From assembly GCA_017937285.1 (NCBI GenBank), contig JAGBDU010000016.1:1-40759 (forward strand): DNA of 40,759 bases, written 5' to 3'. Made by a program: the position numbers and the translations under genes. The notes beneath the pieces were generated by a model. It searched no databases and was not told the origin of the DNA. It saw only the letters and a list, made by a program, of their open reading frames with translations. The stretch comes from Clostridia bacterium (GTDB lineage: Bacteria > Bacillota > Clostridia > TANB77 > CAG-508). Position 1 is the first letter of the stretch; each line of letters starts with the position of its first letter. Of the stretch, positions 6,912 to 18,200 are shown piece after piece.

Positions 6912-8240
6912 ATGGAATTAGGTAAAGTACCACCACATGATTTAGAAGCAGAGCAAGCAGTTTTAGGATGTATGCTTACAGATAAAGATGCTGTGGTTTC
7001 TGCTGTAGAAACATTAACAGAAGAAGATTTTTACAGAGAAGATAATAAAATAATTTATAGAGCAATACTAAACTTATATAATAAAGCAGATCCAATTGAT
7101 ATTATAACATTAAAATCAGAGCTAAGTTCCATTGGAAAGTTCGATGCAGTAGGTGGACTTGAGTATTTGGCAGAATTACCAGATAAAGTGCCTACAACTT
7201 CAAATGTAGAAAGATATATTAAAATTGTAGAAGAAAAATCTACATTAAGAACTTTAATAAAAACAGCAAACGAATTAATCACCTTAGGTTATGATCCAAC
7301 ACAAGATGTAGAAGATATAATGGATAGTGCCGAAAAAAAGATTTTTAATATTATGCAAAAAAAGAATCAAACAGGATATGCATCTATTAAAGATATTTTA
7401 GTAGATTCTTTTACAGAGCTAGAAGATTTATATAACAGAAAACAACATGTTACAGGTGTTCCAACAGGATTTATAGATTTAGATAATAAAACAGCAGGAC
7501 TTCATAATTCAGACCTAATACTAGTAGCTGCAAGACCTGCTATGGGTAAATCTGCTTTTGCATTAAATATTGCTACAAATGCAGCAATTCAAGCAAATAT
7601 AGGAGTTGCAATATTCAGCCTCGAAATGTCTAAAGAGCAAATGGCAAACAGAATCTTAGGCAGTGTGGCAATGGTAGATGGAAATAGCATAAGAACAGGT
7701 AGAATTGCAGATGATGATTGGATAAAACTTGCAACAGCATCTGGCGAACTTTCTCAAACAGGAATATTTATAGATGATACACCAGGTATATCAGTTATGG
7801 AAATTCGTGCAAAATGTAGAAAGTTGAAAATGGAAAAAAATATTGGACTGGTAGTAATAGATTATTTGCAGCTTGTTCAAGGAAGTAGCAAAAAAGGTGG
7901 AAGCCGTGAGCAGGAGATTTCTGAAATTAGTAGGTCACTAAAAATACTAGCAAAAGAGATAAATGTACCAGTAATAGCATTATCACAGTTATCTCGTGCA
8001 CCAGAACAACGTCCAGATCACAGGCCAATGCTATCTGATCTTCGTGAATCTGGAGCGATAGAGCAAGATGCCGATATTGTTATGTTTTTATATAGAGATG
8101 ACTATTATAACCAAGACAGCGAAAAGAAAAATATAGCAGAAGTAATTATAGCAAAACACAGAGCAGGTTCAACAGGAACAGTAGAACTTGCATGGCTTGG
8201 AAGCTATACAAAATTTGCAAATCTTGCAAAAGACTATTAA
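6912..8240 (+). CDS. dnaB: Replicative DNA helicase DnaB
   Basis: A 442-residue hexameric helicase that unwinds DNA at the replication fork (DnaC in Bacillus naming). The N-terminal DnaG-binding domain begins PPHDLEAEQAVLGCML. The RecA-like domain holds Walker A (ARPAMGKSAF, about residues 206-215), Walker B (LVVIDYLQL), and the DnaB4 segments EISRSLKILAKE and SDLRESGAIEQDAD. The family length is normal and no intein is present. A GAAAGGG site lies rather far (about 11 bases) before the ATG. It is about 105 bases after rplI with no terminator between them, so they are probably cotranscribed. Confidence 0.97.
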   Translation: MELGKVPPHDLEAEQAVLGCMLTDKDAVVSAVETLTEEDFYREDNKIIYRAILNLYNKADPIDIITLKSELSSIGKFDAVGGLEYLAELPDKVPTTSNVERYIKIVEEKSTLRTLIKTANELITLGYDPTQDVEDIMDSAEKKIFNIMQKKNQTGYASIKDILVDSFTELEDLYNRKQHVTGVPTGFIDLDNKTAGLHNSDLILVAARPAMGKSAFALNIATNAAIQANIGVAIFSLEMSKEQMANRILGSVAMVDGNSIRTGRIADDDWIKLATASGELSQTGIFIDDTPGISVMEIRAKCRKLKMEKNIGLVVIDYLQLVQGSSKKGGSREQEISEISRSLKILAKEINVPVIALSQLSRAPEQRPDHRPMLSDLRESGAIEQDADIVMFLYRDDYYNQDSEKKNIAEVIIAKHRAGSTGTVELAWLGSYTKFANLAKDY

Positions 8241-8242
8241 AG

Positions 8243-8362
8243 TGGGAAAATGGGAAAAAGGGACGGTTCTCTTTTCCCAAAATTGGGAAATTGGGACACT
8301 CTTTTATGTAAAAAAGGGCAATTCTCTTTTTCAAAAATTTGTAAATTTTGGACACTCTTTTG
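8243..8362 (+). repeat. Two tandem copies of the GGGACGGTTCT repeat
   Basis: Copy 1 (about 8243-8307) has GGGACGGTTCTCTTTTCCC, a dyad and GGGACACTCTTTT. Copy 2 (about 8310-8362) has the same layout but is degraded (GGGCAATTCTCTTTTTC ... GGACACTCTTTT). They lie directly after the dnaB stop, between dnaB and tilS. Unequal decay suggests independent ages or one active template. Confidence 0.75.
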
Positions 8363-8363
8363 T

Positions 8364-8453
8364 GAACTTTGGAGATGTTCCCTAAAGTTCAGTTAAGTTT
8401 AAAATCTTTTAATTAGGAATTATGCTTTAAGGAACGTACCAAAGTTCAGTTAA
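8364..8453. repeat. Small inverted-repeat element before tilS
   Basis: GAACTTTGG (8364-8372) is inverted at 8439-8447, with a further partly matching GTTCC/GGAAC pair inside. AAAGTTCAGTTAA occurs twice in direct orientation (8384-8396 and 8441-8453). This looks like a miniature mobile element or decayed hairpin of about 90 bp; no coding sequence is present. Confidence 0.45.
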
Positions 8454-8471
8454 AAAGAAAGAAGATGAAAA

Positions 8472-9452
8472 ATGTTAGAAGATGAAGTTTTAAAAACAAT
8501 TCAAAGATACAATATGATTCAAATGGATGATTTAGTTGTAGTAGCAGTTTCTGGAGGACCAGATTCAATGACATTACTAAATATTCTTTTAAATTTGAAA
8601 AATAAATTAAAATGCGAAATAATTGTGGCACATGTAAACCATATGATAAGAGCAGTAGCAGATGCAGAAACTGCATATGTAAAAGAATTTTGCGATAAAC
8701 ATGAAATTAAATGCTACATAAAAAAAATAAATGTAATAAAAAAAGCCGAATTAGAAAAAATAAGTACTGAAGAAGCAGGAAGAAATGCAAGATATGATTT
8801 TTTTGCAGAAGTACTAAAAAATACTAATGCTACTAAAATAGCAATTGCTCATAACAAAAATGATAATGCAGAAACAGTATTAATGAATGTTATAAGAGGC
8901 TCAGGGGTTTCAGGTTTAAAGGGAATTGAACCAGTACGTGATAAAATTATAAGACCATTAATAGAAATAGACAGAAAAAGTATAGAGCAATACTGTATAG
9001 AACAAAATTTAAACCCAAAATTCGATGAATCAAACAAAGAAAATATATATACAAGAAATAAAATAAGAAATTTATTAATTCCATATTTGGAAAAAGAGTT
9101 TAATCCAAGTATTATAGATTCAATAAATAGATTATCAGATTTAGCAGCACAAGAAAATAGGTACATTGAAAAAATAGTTAATGAAAATTTTATAAATATA
9201 AAAGAAAATGAAAACAGTAATAGTGTAGAGCTCAATTTGAAAAAATTTAATGTATTAGATTTATTTATAAGAAGTAAAATAATATTATTGTGTATAAAAA
9301 AAATATTTGGAAACACAAAGGGAATAGAAAAAAAACATATACAAGATGTGATAAAACTTTGCGAAAATAATATAGGTAATAAATACTTAACTCCAAATAA
9401 GAATTTAAAAATAGCAGTTCATAAAGGAAGAATATTAATATCTAAAATTTAA
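8472..9452 (+). CDS. tilS: tRNA(Ile)-lysidine synthase
   Basis: A 326-residue N-type ATP pyrophosphatase that turns C34 of the CAU-anticodon tRNA(Ile) into lysidine, so that it reads AUA. The PP-loop SGGPDS is at residues 27-32, followed by AHVNHMIR and the substrate segments STEEAGRNARYDFF and AHNKNDNAETVLMNVIRGSG. The protein is short: the catalytic and central TilS domains are present but the extra C-terminal domain of longer homologues is not, as in compact TilS proteins. AUA-rich codon use in this AT-rich genome makes the enzyme important. ftsH follows after 381 bases; the hpt gene often found between them is absent. Confidence 0.93.
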   Translation: MLEDEVLKTIQRYNMIQMDDLVVVAVSGGPDSMTLLNILLNLKNKLKCEIIVAHVNHMIRAVADAETAYVKEFCDKHEIKCYIKKINVIKKAELEKISTEEAGRNARYDFFAEVLKNTNATKIAIAHNKNDNAETVLMNVIRGSGVSGLKGIEPVRDKIIRPLIEIDRKSIEQYCIEQNLNPKFDESNKENIYTRNKIRNLLIPYLEKEFNPSIIDSINRLSDLAAQENRYIEKIVNENFINIKENENSNSVELNLKKFNVLDLFIRSKIILLCIKKIFGNTKGIEKKHIQDVIKLCENNIGNKYLTPNKNLKIAVHKGRILISKI

Positions 9453-9523
9453 AATTAAAAATGTTAAAGCTTACTGCAAAAATAAGCTGTAACAAGCTAC
9501 ATTCATTTTCTTAGAGTAGTGAA

Positions 9524-9729
9524 AAAGGGATTATATTATAAAAAATGCAATGACGCGCAGTTTGGGAGTACTTTAACGATATATATGGTAATCAGTATAA
9601 CAAATTAACTTTTAGTATGAATAGTATCGCGAAAAGACGACCAGTAAGGAATGGAATTTTTTATAATATAATCCCTTTGGAACGGCTTACTTTTAGCTGT
9701 GAATCGTAACATATTATAAAAATTCCATT
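9524..9729. other. Three-armed alternative-hairpin region before ftsH
   Basis: Within the 381-base gap between tilS and ftsH, arm A (9524-9546) and arm B (9656-9678) are a perfect 23-bp inverted repeat. Part of B extended leftward (9650-9669) also pairs with arm C (9711-9729) with one bulged base, so A:B and B:C pairings exclude each other. GCTTAC...AGCTGT...GTAAC motifs flank the region at about 9470 and 9685. No reading frame or tRNA was seen. It may be a regulatory leader or a mobile inverted-repeat element. Confidence 0.6.
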
Positions 9730-9750
9730 GTGAAACTTTTGTGTAAATGC

Positions 9751-9781
9751 TTGAATTGTAAAATAATCTATGTTATATAAT
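9751..9781 (+). promoter_or_regulatory. Promoter of ftsH
   Basis: TTGAAT (9751-9756) followed after 17 bases by TATATA (9774-9779), or after 19 bases by TATAAT (9776-9781). It lies about 50 bases before the ftsH start and after the alternative-hairpin region, so that region would not be in this transcript. Confidence 0.6.
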
Positions 9782-9833
9782 ATTATATGATAAACTGCAA
9801 TTACCTATGTAATAAAATAAAGGAGGAAATATT

Positions 9834-11633
9834 TTGAAAAATAGCATAAAAACTTTAGCTGTATGGCTAATTATTGGTATAATAATGATTGTTGGAATTA
9901 CTGCAATATATGATAATGCTGATAGAAAATTTACGTATTCAGAGCTTGTTTCAAAAATACAAGCTGGTCAAGTTACTTCAGTAAATATAAATGCAGAAGG
10001 CACATCTGCAATAGTAAATTTTAATGATGGAACAACTGAAAAAAAAGTAAACATACCAGATATGAAAAGTTTAATGGATAATGTACAAGAGCCTATGAAA
10101 AATGGAGCAATAGCTGTTGAACAAGAGTCACAATCAATATGGGTTACAATATTATCATTAATAGCGCCATTTGGATTATTAATAATATTCTTATTATTCT
10201 GGTTTTTATCTATGAGTGGAAGGCAATCTGGAAATAAAACAATGTCTTTCGGAAAAAGTAAAGCAAGAGTTGTAGGACAAACAGATAAAAACAAAATAAC
10301 ATTTAACGATGTTGCTGGTGTGGATGAGGAAAAACAAGAATTGCAAGAAATTGTAGAATTTTTAAAAAATCCTAAAAAATTCACAGATATGGGAGCAAGA
10401 ATTCCAAAGGGTGTATTATTAGTGGGTCATCCAGGAACTGGTAAAACATTACTTGCAAAAGCTGTTGCAGGAGAAGCAGGAGTACCATTTTTCATAATAA
10501 GTGGTTCTGATTTCGTTGAAATGTTTGTTGGTGTTGGTGCTTCAAGAGTAAGAGATTTATTCGAGCAAGCTAAAAAGAACGCACCATGTATAATATTTAT
10601 AGATGAAATTGATGCAGTAGGAAGACAAAGAGGTGCAGGCCTAGGTGGAGGACATGACGAAAGAGAGCAAACATTAAATCAATTATTAGTTGAAATGGAT
10701 GGATTTGCATTAAATGAAGGTGTAATAGTAATGGCTGCAACAAACAGACCAGATGTATTAGATAAAGCTTTACTAAGACCAGGAAGATTTGATAGACAAA
10801 TTGTAGTTTCTCAACCAGATGTAAAAGCAAGAGAGCAAATATTAGAAGTTCATGCAAGAAAGAAAAAATTAGCACCAGATGTAGATTTAAAAATTATAGC
10901 AAAAAACACTTCTGGATTTTCAGGAGCTGATTTGGAAAATGTATTAAATGAAGCAGCATTATTAGCAGCAAGATATAGTCAACCAGAAATTACAATGAAA
11001 AATGTAGAAGATGCTATGATAAAAGTAACAATGGGACCAGAAAAGAAAAGCAGAGTAAGAAGTGAAAAAGAAAATAAATTAGTAGCATATCATGAAGCAG
11101 GTCATGCTGTTGTAAGTAGATTTTTACCAACTCAAGATGCAGTTCACCAAATATCAATTGTTCCAAGAGGAATGGCTGGCGGATATACAATGTATAGACC
11201 AAACGAAGATAAATCATTTATGTCAAAATCTGAAATGGAAGAAAATATTATTTCATTATTAGGTGGAAGGGTTGCAGAAAAATTAATATTAGATGATATA
11301 TCAACAGGAGCAAGCAATGATATTGAAAGAGCAACAAAAATAGCAAGAGCTATGGTTACTAAGTATGGTATGAGTGATAGAATTGGTCCTATGGCATTAG
11401 GTGCAGGTCAAGAAGAAGTATTTTTAGGAAGAGATTTTGCTCAATCAAAAGAATATTCAGAGGAAACAGCAGGAGTAATAGATGAAGAAGTTAAAGCCGT
11501 AATAGATACAGCATACAGAAATGCAGAAGAAATATTAAGAAGAAATATAGATAAACTTCATGCAGTAGCTGGAATTTTACTTGAAAAAGAAAAAATTGAC
11601 GGAGATGAATTTGAAGCAATATTTAATAATTAA
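9834..11633 (+). CDS. ftsH: ATP-dependent zinc metalloprotease FtsH
   Basis: A 599-residue membrane-bound AAA+ protease that extracts and degrades membrane and regulatory proteins. Two membrane helices (about residues 7-25 and 104-126) flank an extracytoplasmic domain. The AAA+ module follows with Walker A at 198-205, Walker B ([15 protein letters not shown]), and the second region of homology with [20 protein letters not shown]. The zinc site HEAGH starts near residue 420. Walker A reads GHPGTGKT where the family nearly always has GPPGTGKT; the catalytic Lys204 and Thr205 are kept. Translation starts at TTG with AGGAGG upstream. A promoter lies at 9751 and a terminator follows at 11644. Confidence 0.97.
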   Translation: MKNSIKTLAVWLIIGIIMIVGITAIYDNADRKFTYSELVSKIQAGQVTSVNINAEGTSAIVNFNDGTTEKKVNIPDMKSLMDNVQEPMKNGAIAVEQESQSIWVTILSLIAPFGLLIIFLLFWFLSMSGRQSGNKTMSFGKSKARVVGQTDKNKITFNDVAGVDEEKQELQEIVEFLKNPKKFTDMGARIPKGVLLVGHPGTGKTLLAKAVAGEAGVPFFIISGSDFVEMFVGVGASRVRDLFEQAKKNAPCIIFIDEIDAVGRQRGAGLGGGHDEREQTLNQLLVEMDGFALNEGVIVMAATNRPDVLDKALLRPGRFDRQIVVSQPDVKAREQILEVHARKKKLAPDVDLKIIAKNTSGFSGADLENVLNEAALLAARYSQPEITMKNVEDAMIKVTMGPEKKSRVRSEKENKLVAYHEAGHAVVSRFLPTQDAVHQISIVPRGMAGGYTMYRPNEDKSFMSKSEMEENIISLLGGRVAEKLILDDISTGASNDIERATKIARAMVTKYGMSDRIGPMALGAGQEEVFLGRDFAQSKEYSEETAGVIDEEVKAVIDTAYRNAEEILRRNIDKLHAVAGILLEKEKIDGDEFEAIFNN

Positions 11634-11643
11634 AAAATAGAAG

Positions 11644-11670
11644 TGAGTGATTAAGTTCACTCATTTTTTT
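11644..11670 (+). terminator. Terminator of ftsH
   Basis: A 7-bp stem TGAGTGA/TCACTCA (11644-11650/11657-11663) with a 6-base loop and seven T, 10 bases after the ftsH stop. Confidence 0.85.
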
Positions 11671-11726
11671 GCTGTTTGTATCTATTAATTTTAACATATA
11701 AAAATAAAGTTTTAGCAGATAAATGT

Positions 11727-11917
11727 GTAGATAATCAGAAGTTTAAAATCATTGCGAAAAGTAATATGTAGATAATCAGATGTTTAAAGCTATTACACAA
11801 ATTAATATTTAGATAAGCAAATTTTTAAATCATTGCACAACTAATATCTAAACAATTAAATATTTAATTTTATTACGCAAACAAGGATATAGACAATTAG
11901 ATATAAATTTTTTATAT
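11727..11917 (+). repeat. Degenerate 41-bp tandem repeat, about 4.7 copies
   Basis: Units start at 11727, 11768, 11809, 11848 and 11889 (lengths 41, 41, 39, 41 and a partial last). Each begins with a form of GTAGATAATCAG, has a TTTAAA/ATCATT centre and ends near GCRMAA..TAATAT. Units 1 and 2 are closest and later ones have drifted. There is no coding frame. Confidence 0.75.
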
Positions 11918-12149
11918 AATTTTTTGTTTTAATTAATAAAAAATAAAAATTTGATAAAAGCTTTAAATCCGTAAGGATAATTGAAAAGCAATTATTTATT
12001 ATTAGAAGATTTAAAAAATTTTTAATAAAAAAATTTACAAATAAAATAATTAATAAAATAAATTTTATAAAAAAATAATATAAATGTAATATTTTAACGA
12101 ATACCGTCAATCCCTAAGCAAAATTGTATTTTTATGCATAAAACGTAAT
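11918..12149. other. Extremely AT-rich spacer, nothing recognised
   Basis: Between the tandem repeats and the promoter of the giant gene the sequence is almost pure A/T with runs of A. I see no gene, RNA or clear dyad. Its composition could favour curved DNA upstream of the promoter, but that is inference. Confidence 0.5.
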
Positions 12150-12178
12150 TTGCCATATATTTGTCCTATAAATATAAT
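12150..12178 (+). promoter_or_regulatory. Promoter of the giant surface-protein gene
   Basis: TTGCCA (12150-12155), 17 bases, TATAAT (12173-12178). It leaves a leader of about 55 bases to the ATG at 12242. Confidence 0.7.
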
Positions 12179-12241
12179 AATTAAGATATAAAAATTTTTA
12201 AATATGCGCTAGTAGCAAATAAAAAGGAAAAGAGGATTAAT

Positions 12242-15200
12242 ATGGAGTTAACGAAAAAAAGAATAATACAAATAACAGCAATAATTTTAAGTGTTATAAC
12301 AATTTTGTTCATCTTTGCTTTCCAAAAAGTGAATAAAAAAGTCTTAAGCTTAGACCCTGAAACAGCAAGAAGCATGAACTACACACAAATAACAGATGAA
12401 GATAGCAAAATTGAAAATACAGATTTTGTTAAATTTTCTGCGTTTTTTACAAGAGATTTAAATCAAGATGGTAATGCAGAGAAGTTGTTAGGTACATGTA
12501 AAAGGGTTTTCGATACAGACACATTATATATGGATATTAATGTACTAACTAACGGATATTTAAAGAACGGAAGAATAGAAATTAATGGAGAAAACTTTAA
12601 TTATGAAATGAATATGGTTAAAGATAGCGTACTTAAAAACAACTATGTATCTGATGATGTAAAGTTAATAGAGCTTAACCAAATTAATGCAGGGACACAA
12701 AAATTAATTATTGGAAATGTAAATTCTAATATCGAAAATGATATAAATAATTATAGTAAAATAAATAGTATAACTTTAACCGGTATTCATGTATCTGATG
12801 AAGGTATAGAAACACCAATTAATAAAACTGTAAATATAACAGTTGACTGGTATGGTGAAACTAAAACTGAATTATATAGAAAATACCAAGCAACAACTTT
12901 TTATTATAACTATGATAATTTAGAAAGTAAAACAATATCATTTAATTTTAGATTAGATGAAATGCAAGAAGAACTTTTATTAAAGGAAAATGTAGTAAAA
13001 ATTGTTATACCAAATTTAAATGGATATGAACCTACAGACGTAAAATGCATAAATGGTAATATAACAAGTGAATATGATAAAAGTAAAAAAGAGCTTATAA
13101 TTAAAAGAAGTAGTACTTGTAATGATGAAGGAATAATATCTTCAAAATTATCAAGTTCAAATTCATATACTATAAATTTAACATATCCAAAAGAAAGTTA
13201 TGAAACTATTTCATCATATATGACTTTAACAATACCAATAACAGGATATTATGTAGGATATAATAATCAAAATAAAGAGTTTCAAAACCCATATATTTCA
13301 AATATAGAAACAGGAGATATAACTTTAGTATTTAGAGAAACTCCAAAAGGAGAAATATATAATTTTTATGTTGATTTTGAAGGTAAAGTTTCTGTACAAC
13401 AACCTGCATATGCAGAAGAAGAAACAGAGCGTAGGTATGTAATGTCAAAACAGGACATTTTAAATTTATATGATAATTACGATGAAGAGAACTTAGAAAC
13501 GATAAAAAATAAAGAATATATAGTTAGATGGATGGCCACAAGAGGACCAGAAGGTGTAGTTCCATCTATGATAATGAGTGAAACAAAGGAAGAAAATGTA
13601 ACTGATAATACATATGGAGATAAATGGAACAATACAGTAATTAATGAATATACAGACAATACAGGAATCTATTTTTATAATGCAGATAAAGTTTTGGAAG
13701 AAAGCGGATCAATTTCTGTTTATGATAATGAAACAAACGAATTAATACATACATTTACAAAAGATGAATGGAACAAATATACTAAAGATAATCCATATAA
13801 ATATGAAGAACCTATAAAACATATAAGAGTTGAAACAAGTAAAACAAATACAAATTCTTCTTTAAGCATATACAATGTAAAAGAATTAAATATCAAGAAA
13901 ATTATGCAAAATTTTACAAAAGAAGATATAAAAGATATTGAAATTATGTATTCATATGTCACAGGAATATGTAATATAGAAGGTCAAGAGCCAGGAATAC
14001 GTAAAGATATAGATTATGTATATTTAGTATCTGAAAAATCAAATAGTAAAATTACAGTGGAAACCAAAAAAATTTTTACACAGGAAATTTTAAATAACCA
14101 GAAAATATTTATAAAAGCAAGCGCTACTCAAGAAGGTGAAGCTAAATGGCAAAATGGTGAATTTTTAGTGGAATTGCCTGAAGAGATAATTAATACAGAA
14201 ATAAATACAATTTCTACAAATAGTACAAATGTAGAGATAGTTGCATATGATTTGTTTAAAAAAGATGATAAATATTTTATTAAAATAATTACCAAAAATG
14301 ATAATCCAGATAGTTATATAATTACTATAGATTGTAATATGGTTCCAGATCCACGAACTTCGACATCAGATAAAAAAATAAAATTATATAGCTATAATCA
14401 AAATTGCAATGATTATTATTACGAAGAAGAAGATAAATATGATGTAGACAGTGATAATAATTTTTCTGAAAAAGTAGGTGCTTCAGCAGCAACTTTAAAT
14501 TTATTATCTCCAACATCTTTGATAACATTGGAAACAGTTTCAGATTACAACAATGAAAATGAAATTACAATTGCACCTAATATAGCGACTGTAAAAAAAG
14601 AAACAAGACAAGCTACAATAAATATTGAATTAACAAATAATTATCCTAATACAGTAAGTGGTGTACAATTATTAGGAAAAATTCCTTTTGAAGGAAATAA
14701 ATATGTTTTAAATGATAGAGAGCTTAATTCAAAGTTTAATACAATAATGACACAAGATGGGGTAAACATTCCAGAAGAATTTAAAGAGAAAAGTGTTGTA
14801 TATTATTCAGAAAATGAAAATCCAAGTAAAGATTTATTAGATAGTAATAATGGATGGAAAGTAAAAAATGAGGTACAAGATTTTAGTAAGATAAAAACTT
14901 ATTTAATTGATTTATCACAATATGAGATACAAATAGGAAAAAAATATACGTTTAATTATAAGATAAATATACCAGAAAATTTAGAATATAATTTAGTTTC
15001 ATATAGCACTCACGCTATATATTATGAATTAAATACAGAAGGTGGTAAGTTACAACTTTCTACAGAGCCAAATAAAGTTGGAATAAAAATTGTAAGAAAA
15101 TACGAATTAGATTTAAACAAATGCAAAGAAGGTTTTAGTTCACATGGAGTAGAAGGTGCAACATATTCTGTAGAGTATTTAGATGAAGAAAGTAATAATG

Positions 15201-18200
15201 TAACTAGAATATTAACAACAGATTCTGATGGATATGTTAATATGAAAAATTTATATATTGGAGTTACATATACCGTTAAGGAGCTAAAATCACCAGAAAA
15301 TTATGAACTAAATAATCAAATAATAAGTTTTAATGTTGAAGAAGATGAAAGTGGAAATTTACAATTACAAACAAATTCAAATAAAGTTACTTTAAATAAA
15401 AATGATGAAAAAGTGCAAATACACACAGAAGATACTCCAAAAGTTGATATTGTAATAACAAAAAGAAATGTTGCAACAGGAGAGCCAATACCAAATATTA
15501 CATTTAATTTAGAAGGAAAAAAATATACAACAAATAGCAATGGAAAAATATATATTAATCAATTATTACAAAATCATGAATATACACTAACAGAATCAAA
15601 AACAGAAGGATATTATCAGTTAGATGAAATTAAATTTAGAGTAATAAAAAATGAAGCAGGAAACATACAAATTGAAAGTGATAATAATGCTTTTGTTAAC
15701 GCGGTAATTCATAATAATGAAGTAGAAGATTGTATTAAAATAGATATAGTAGTAGAAAATGAAAAAATACCAACATATAATTTACAAATTTTAAAAGTTG
15801 AAGAAAATTCAAAAGAAAATGATATAAGTAATTTAAAGCCATTACAAAATGCAAAATTTAATTTTAAGTATATTGACCTAAATAAAGAGAAAATTTTTAC
15901 AACAGATGATAAAGGAATAATAAATATACTAAACTTATATCAATTTGTGGAAGGAAAAACTGTAACTGCTGAATACGAATTGCAAGAAGTGCAATCACCA
16001 GATGGATATGCTAATAATGGAGAAAAAATTAAATTTAAAGCAATTAAAAATGAGGAAAATGGTTTACAAATACAAATTGAAAATGAAAATGATTTAAATA
16101 CAATAAAAGATATACAAATAGAAAATGACAATGTAAAAATAATAATACAAAACAAGCCATTGTTTAATTTATTAAAAACAGATTTTAAAACAGGTAAACC
16201 TCTTGCTAATGCACAATTTGTAATATATGAAACAGATGGAAATAAAACTGAAATAGATTATGCAAAAGATATATATAACAATTATGTTGGAGTGCAAAAT
16301 GAAAATGGGCAATATATTGTAACAACTGATAAAGATGGAAAAATAACACTTCCATTAAAAGGTGGATTATATAAAATAGTAGAAGTAAATTATCCAGAAG
16401 GATATCAAGATGATGGTAATGTAGAATATTTTAAAGTTGTTGGTGCTGAAGAATTAAAACCTCAAATACCAAGTGATGAAGAGAATGATACATATGAAAT
16501 ATACAATATAGAAGATTTAGTAAAATTATCTTATATGGGAATTAAAACGTCAAAAATCAAATTAATGAATAATTTAAATTTTAATGATAACAATTCATAT
16601 GTTAATCCAGAAGACAGAAGTTATGGAGATTTAAATGAAGATGGAAAAATAGTTGGAATAAAAGAAGAATTAACTGATATAAATGCTTCTGGATTTAAGC
16701 CGATAGAATATTTTTCTGGAATATTTGATGGACAAGGATATGAAATAAAAAATATATTTATTAATCGTGAAAATGCATCATTATTTTTAGAGGTAAAGAA
16801 TGCAGAAATTAAAAACACTGGAATAACAGGTGTAATAAAAGGTCATAACCATGCTGCTGGATTTGTAAATGATATGTCTGATAGTATAATAAAAAATTGT
16901 CATAACGCAACAAATATATCAAATGATAATACTACTATTTCTCTCGCATCAGCAGGGGGAATTGTTGCAATATTATATAATAGTAAAGCAATTAACTGTT
17001 ATAATAGTGGATATATATATGGAGAAAGCTATTCGGGTGGAATTTCTGGCTATATGTTTGGAGATAGTGCGATATATGATTGTTATAATCTAGGATATAT
17101 TAATGGTCAAAAAGGTTCTGCTGGTGGTATAACTGGAGGTATGGGAATTTTTACAGGTGGAACTATTTCAACAAGCGGTACTAAGAATATAAATGAAAGC
17201 TTTGTAATAGTGAATTGTTATAATCGTGGAAATGTATATGGAAAAATTTCTGCAGGTGGAATAGCAGGATTCGTTCAGGGCAAAAGAGTAAATGGAAGAT
17301 ATGTAAATTATCTTAATATAATAAATAGTTGTTATAACATAGGAAATGTAAGTGGAACAGTAAATACTGGAACTATTATTGGAGGAAAACCTAATCAAAC
17401 AAATTATAATAATTATATTACTCTAAATAAATGCTATTATTTAAGTAGTATTAGTTTAAATGGTACAAACATTATTGACTTAGGTATTTCTGTAGATAGG
17501 TCATATATGAAAAGTGGAAATTTTATAAATGATTTAGATTCAAAACATTGGTATTTAGATACATCAAATAAAAATACTGGATATCCAATTATTAAAAATG
17601 ATTTTGAAGATATAAAAATTAATAATGTGGAGGATTTAGTAAATTTATCACAGGAGGTAAGCAAACATCATTCTTATTATGGACAAAATATTGTATTAGA
17701 AAAAAGCATAGATTTTGAAGATGATTTATCATATGCTAACCCAAGCGATACAAGTTTTGGAGATTTAAATGGAGATGGGGTTATAGAAGGAATAAAACAA
17801 GAACTTACAAATAAAAATGGTTACGGATTTACTCCTATAGGAAGAACATATGGTAAGTATTTTTCAGGAACTTTTGATGGACAAGGAAATGAAATAAAAA
17901 ATTTATATATAAACAGTGATAACGATGTTATTGGATTATTTGGAGATGTAAGAAAAGGTAGTATAAAAAATTTAGGGCTAATATGTGATATAACTGGTGG
18001 TAAATATACAGGAGGAATTACAGGGCACATATATGATGGAAATATAGAAAATTGTTATGTAATTGGAAAAATATCTGGTGGAGAATGTACTGGAGGAATA
18101 GTAGGTTTTTCAGGTTTAAGCAATATAAATAATTCATTTAATACGGCTAATATAAGTAATAATGATTCAATTAAAACTGGAGGAATAGCAGGTAATATTT

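Noticed and set aside
8188..8385. 65-residue plus frame after dnaB
   Set aside because: It starts inside dnaB and runs through the two GGGACGGTTCT repeat copies; no ribosome binding site and no family.
9453..9833. tRNA or hpt remnant between tilS and ftsH
   Set aside because: No cloverleaf, no TTCRA arm and no reading frame could be found; only the inverted repeats are supported.
11727..11917. CRISPR-like array
   Set aside because: The units are degenerate, contiguous and lack constant repeats with unique spacers; no cas genes are present.
12242..15080. Enzymatic domain in the N-terminal part of the giant protein
   Set aside because: I saw no catalytic motif; the segment looks like beta-rich adhesin sequence, so no function was assigned.
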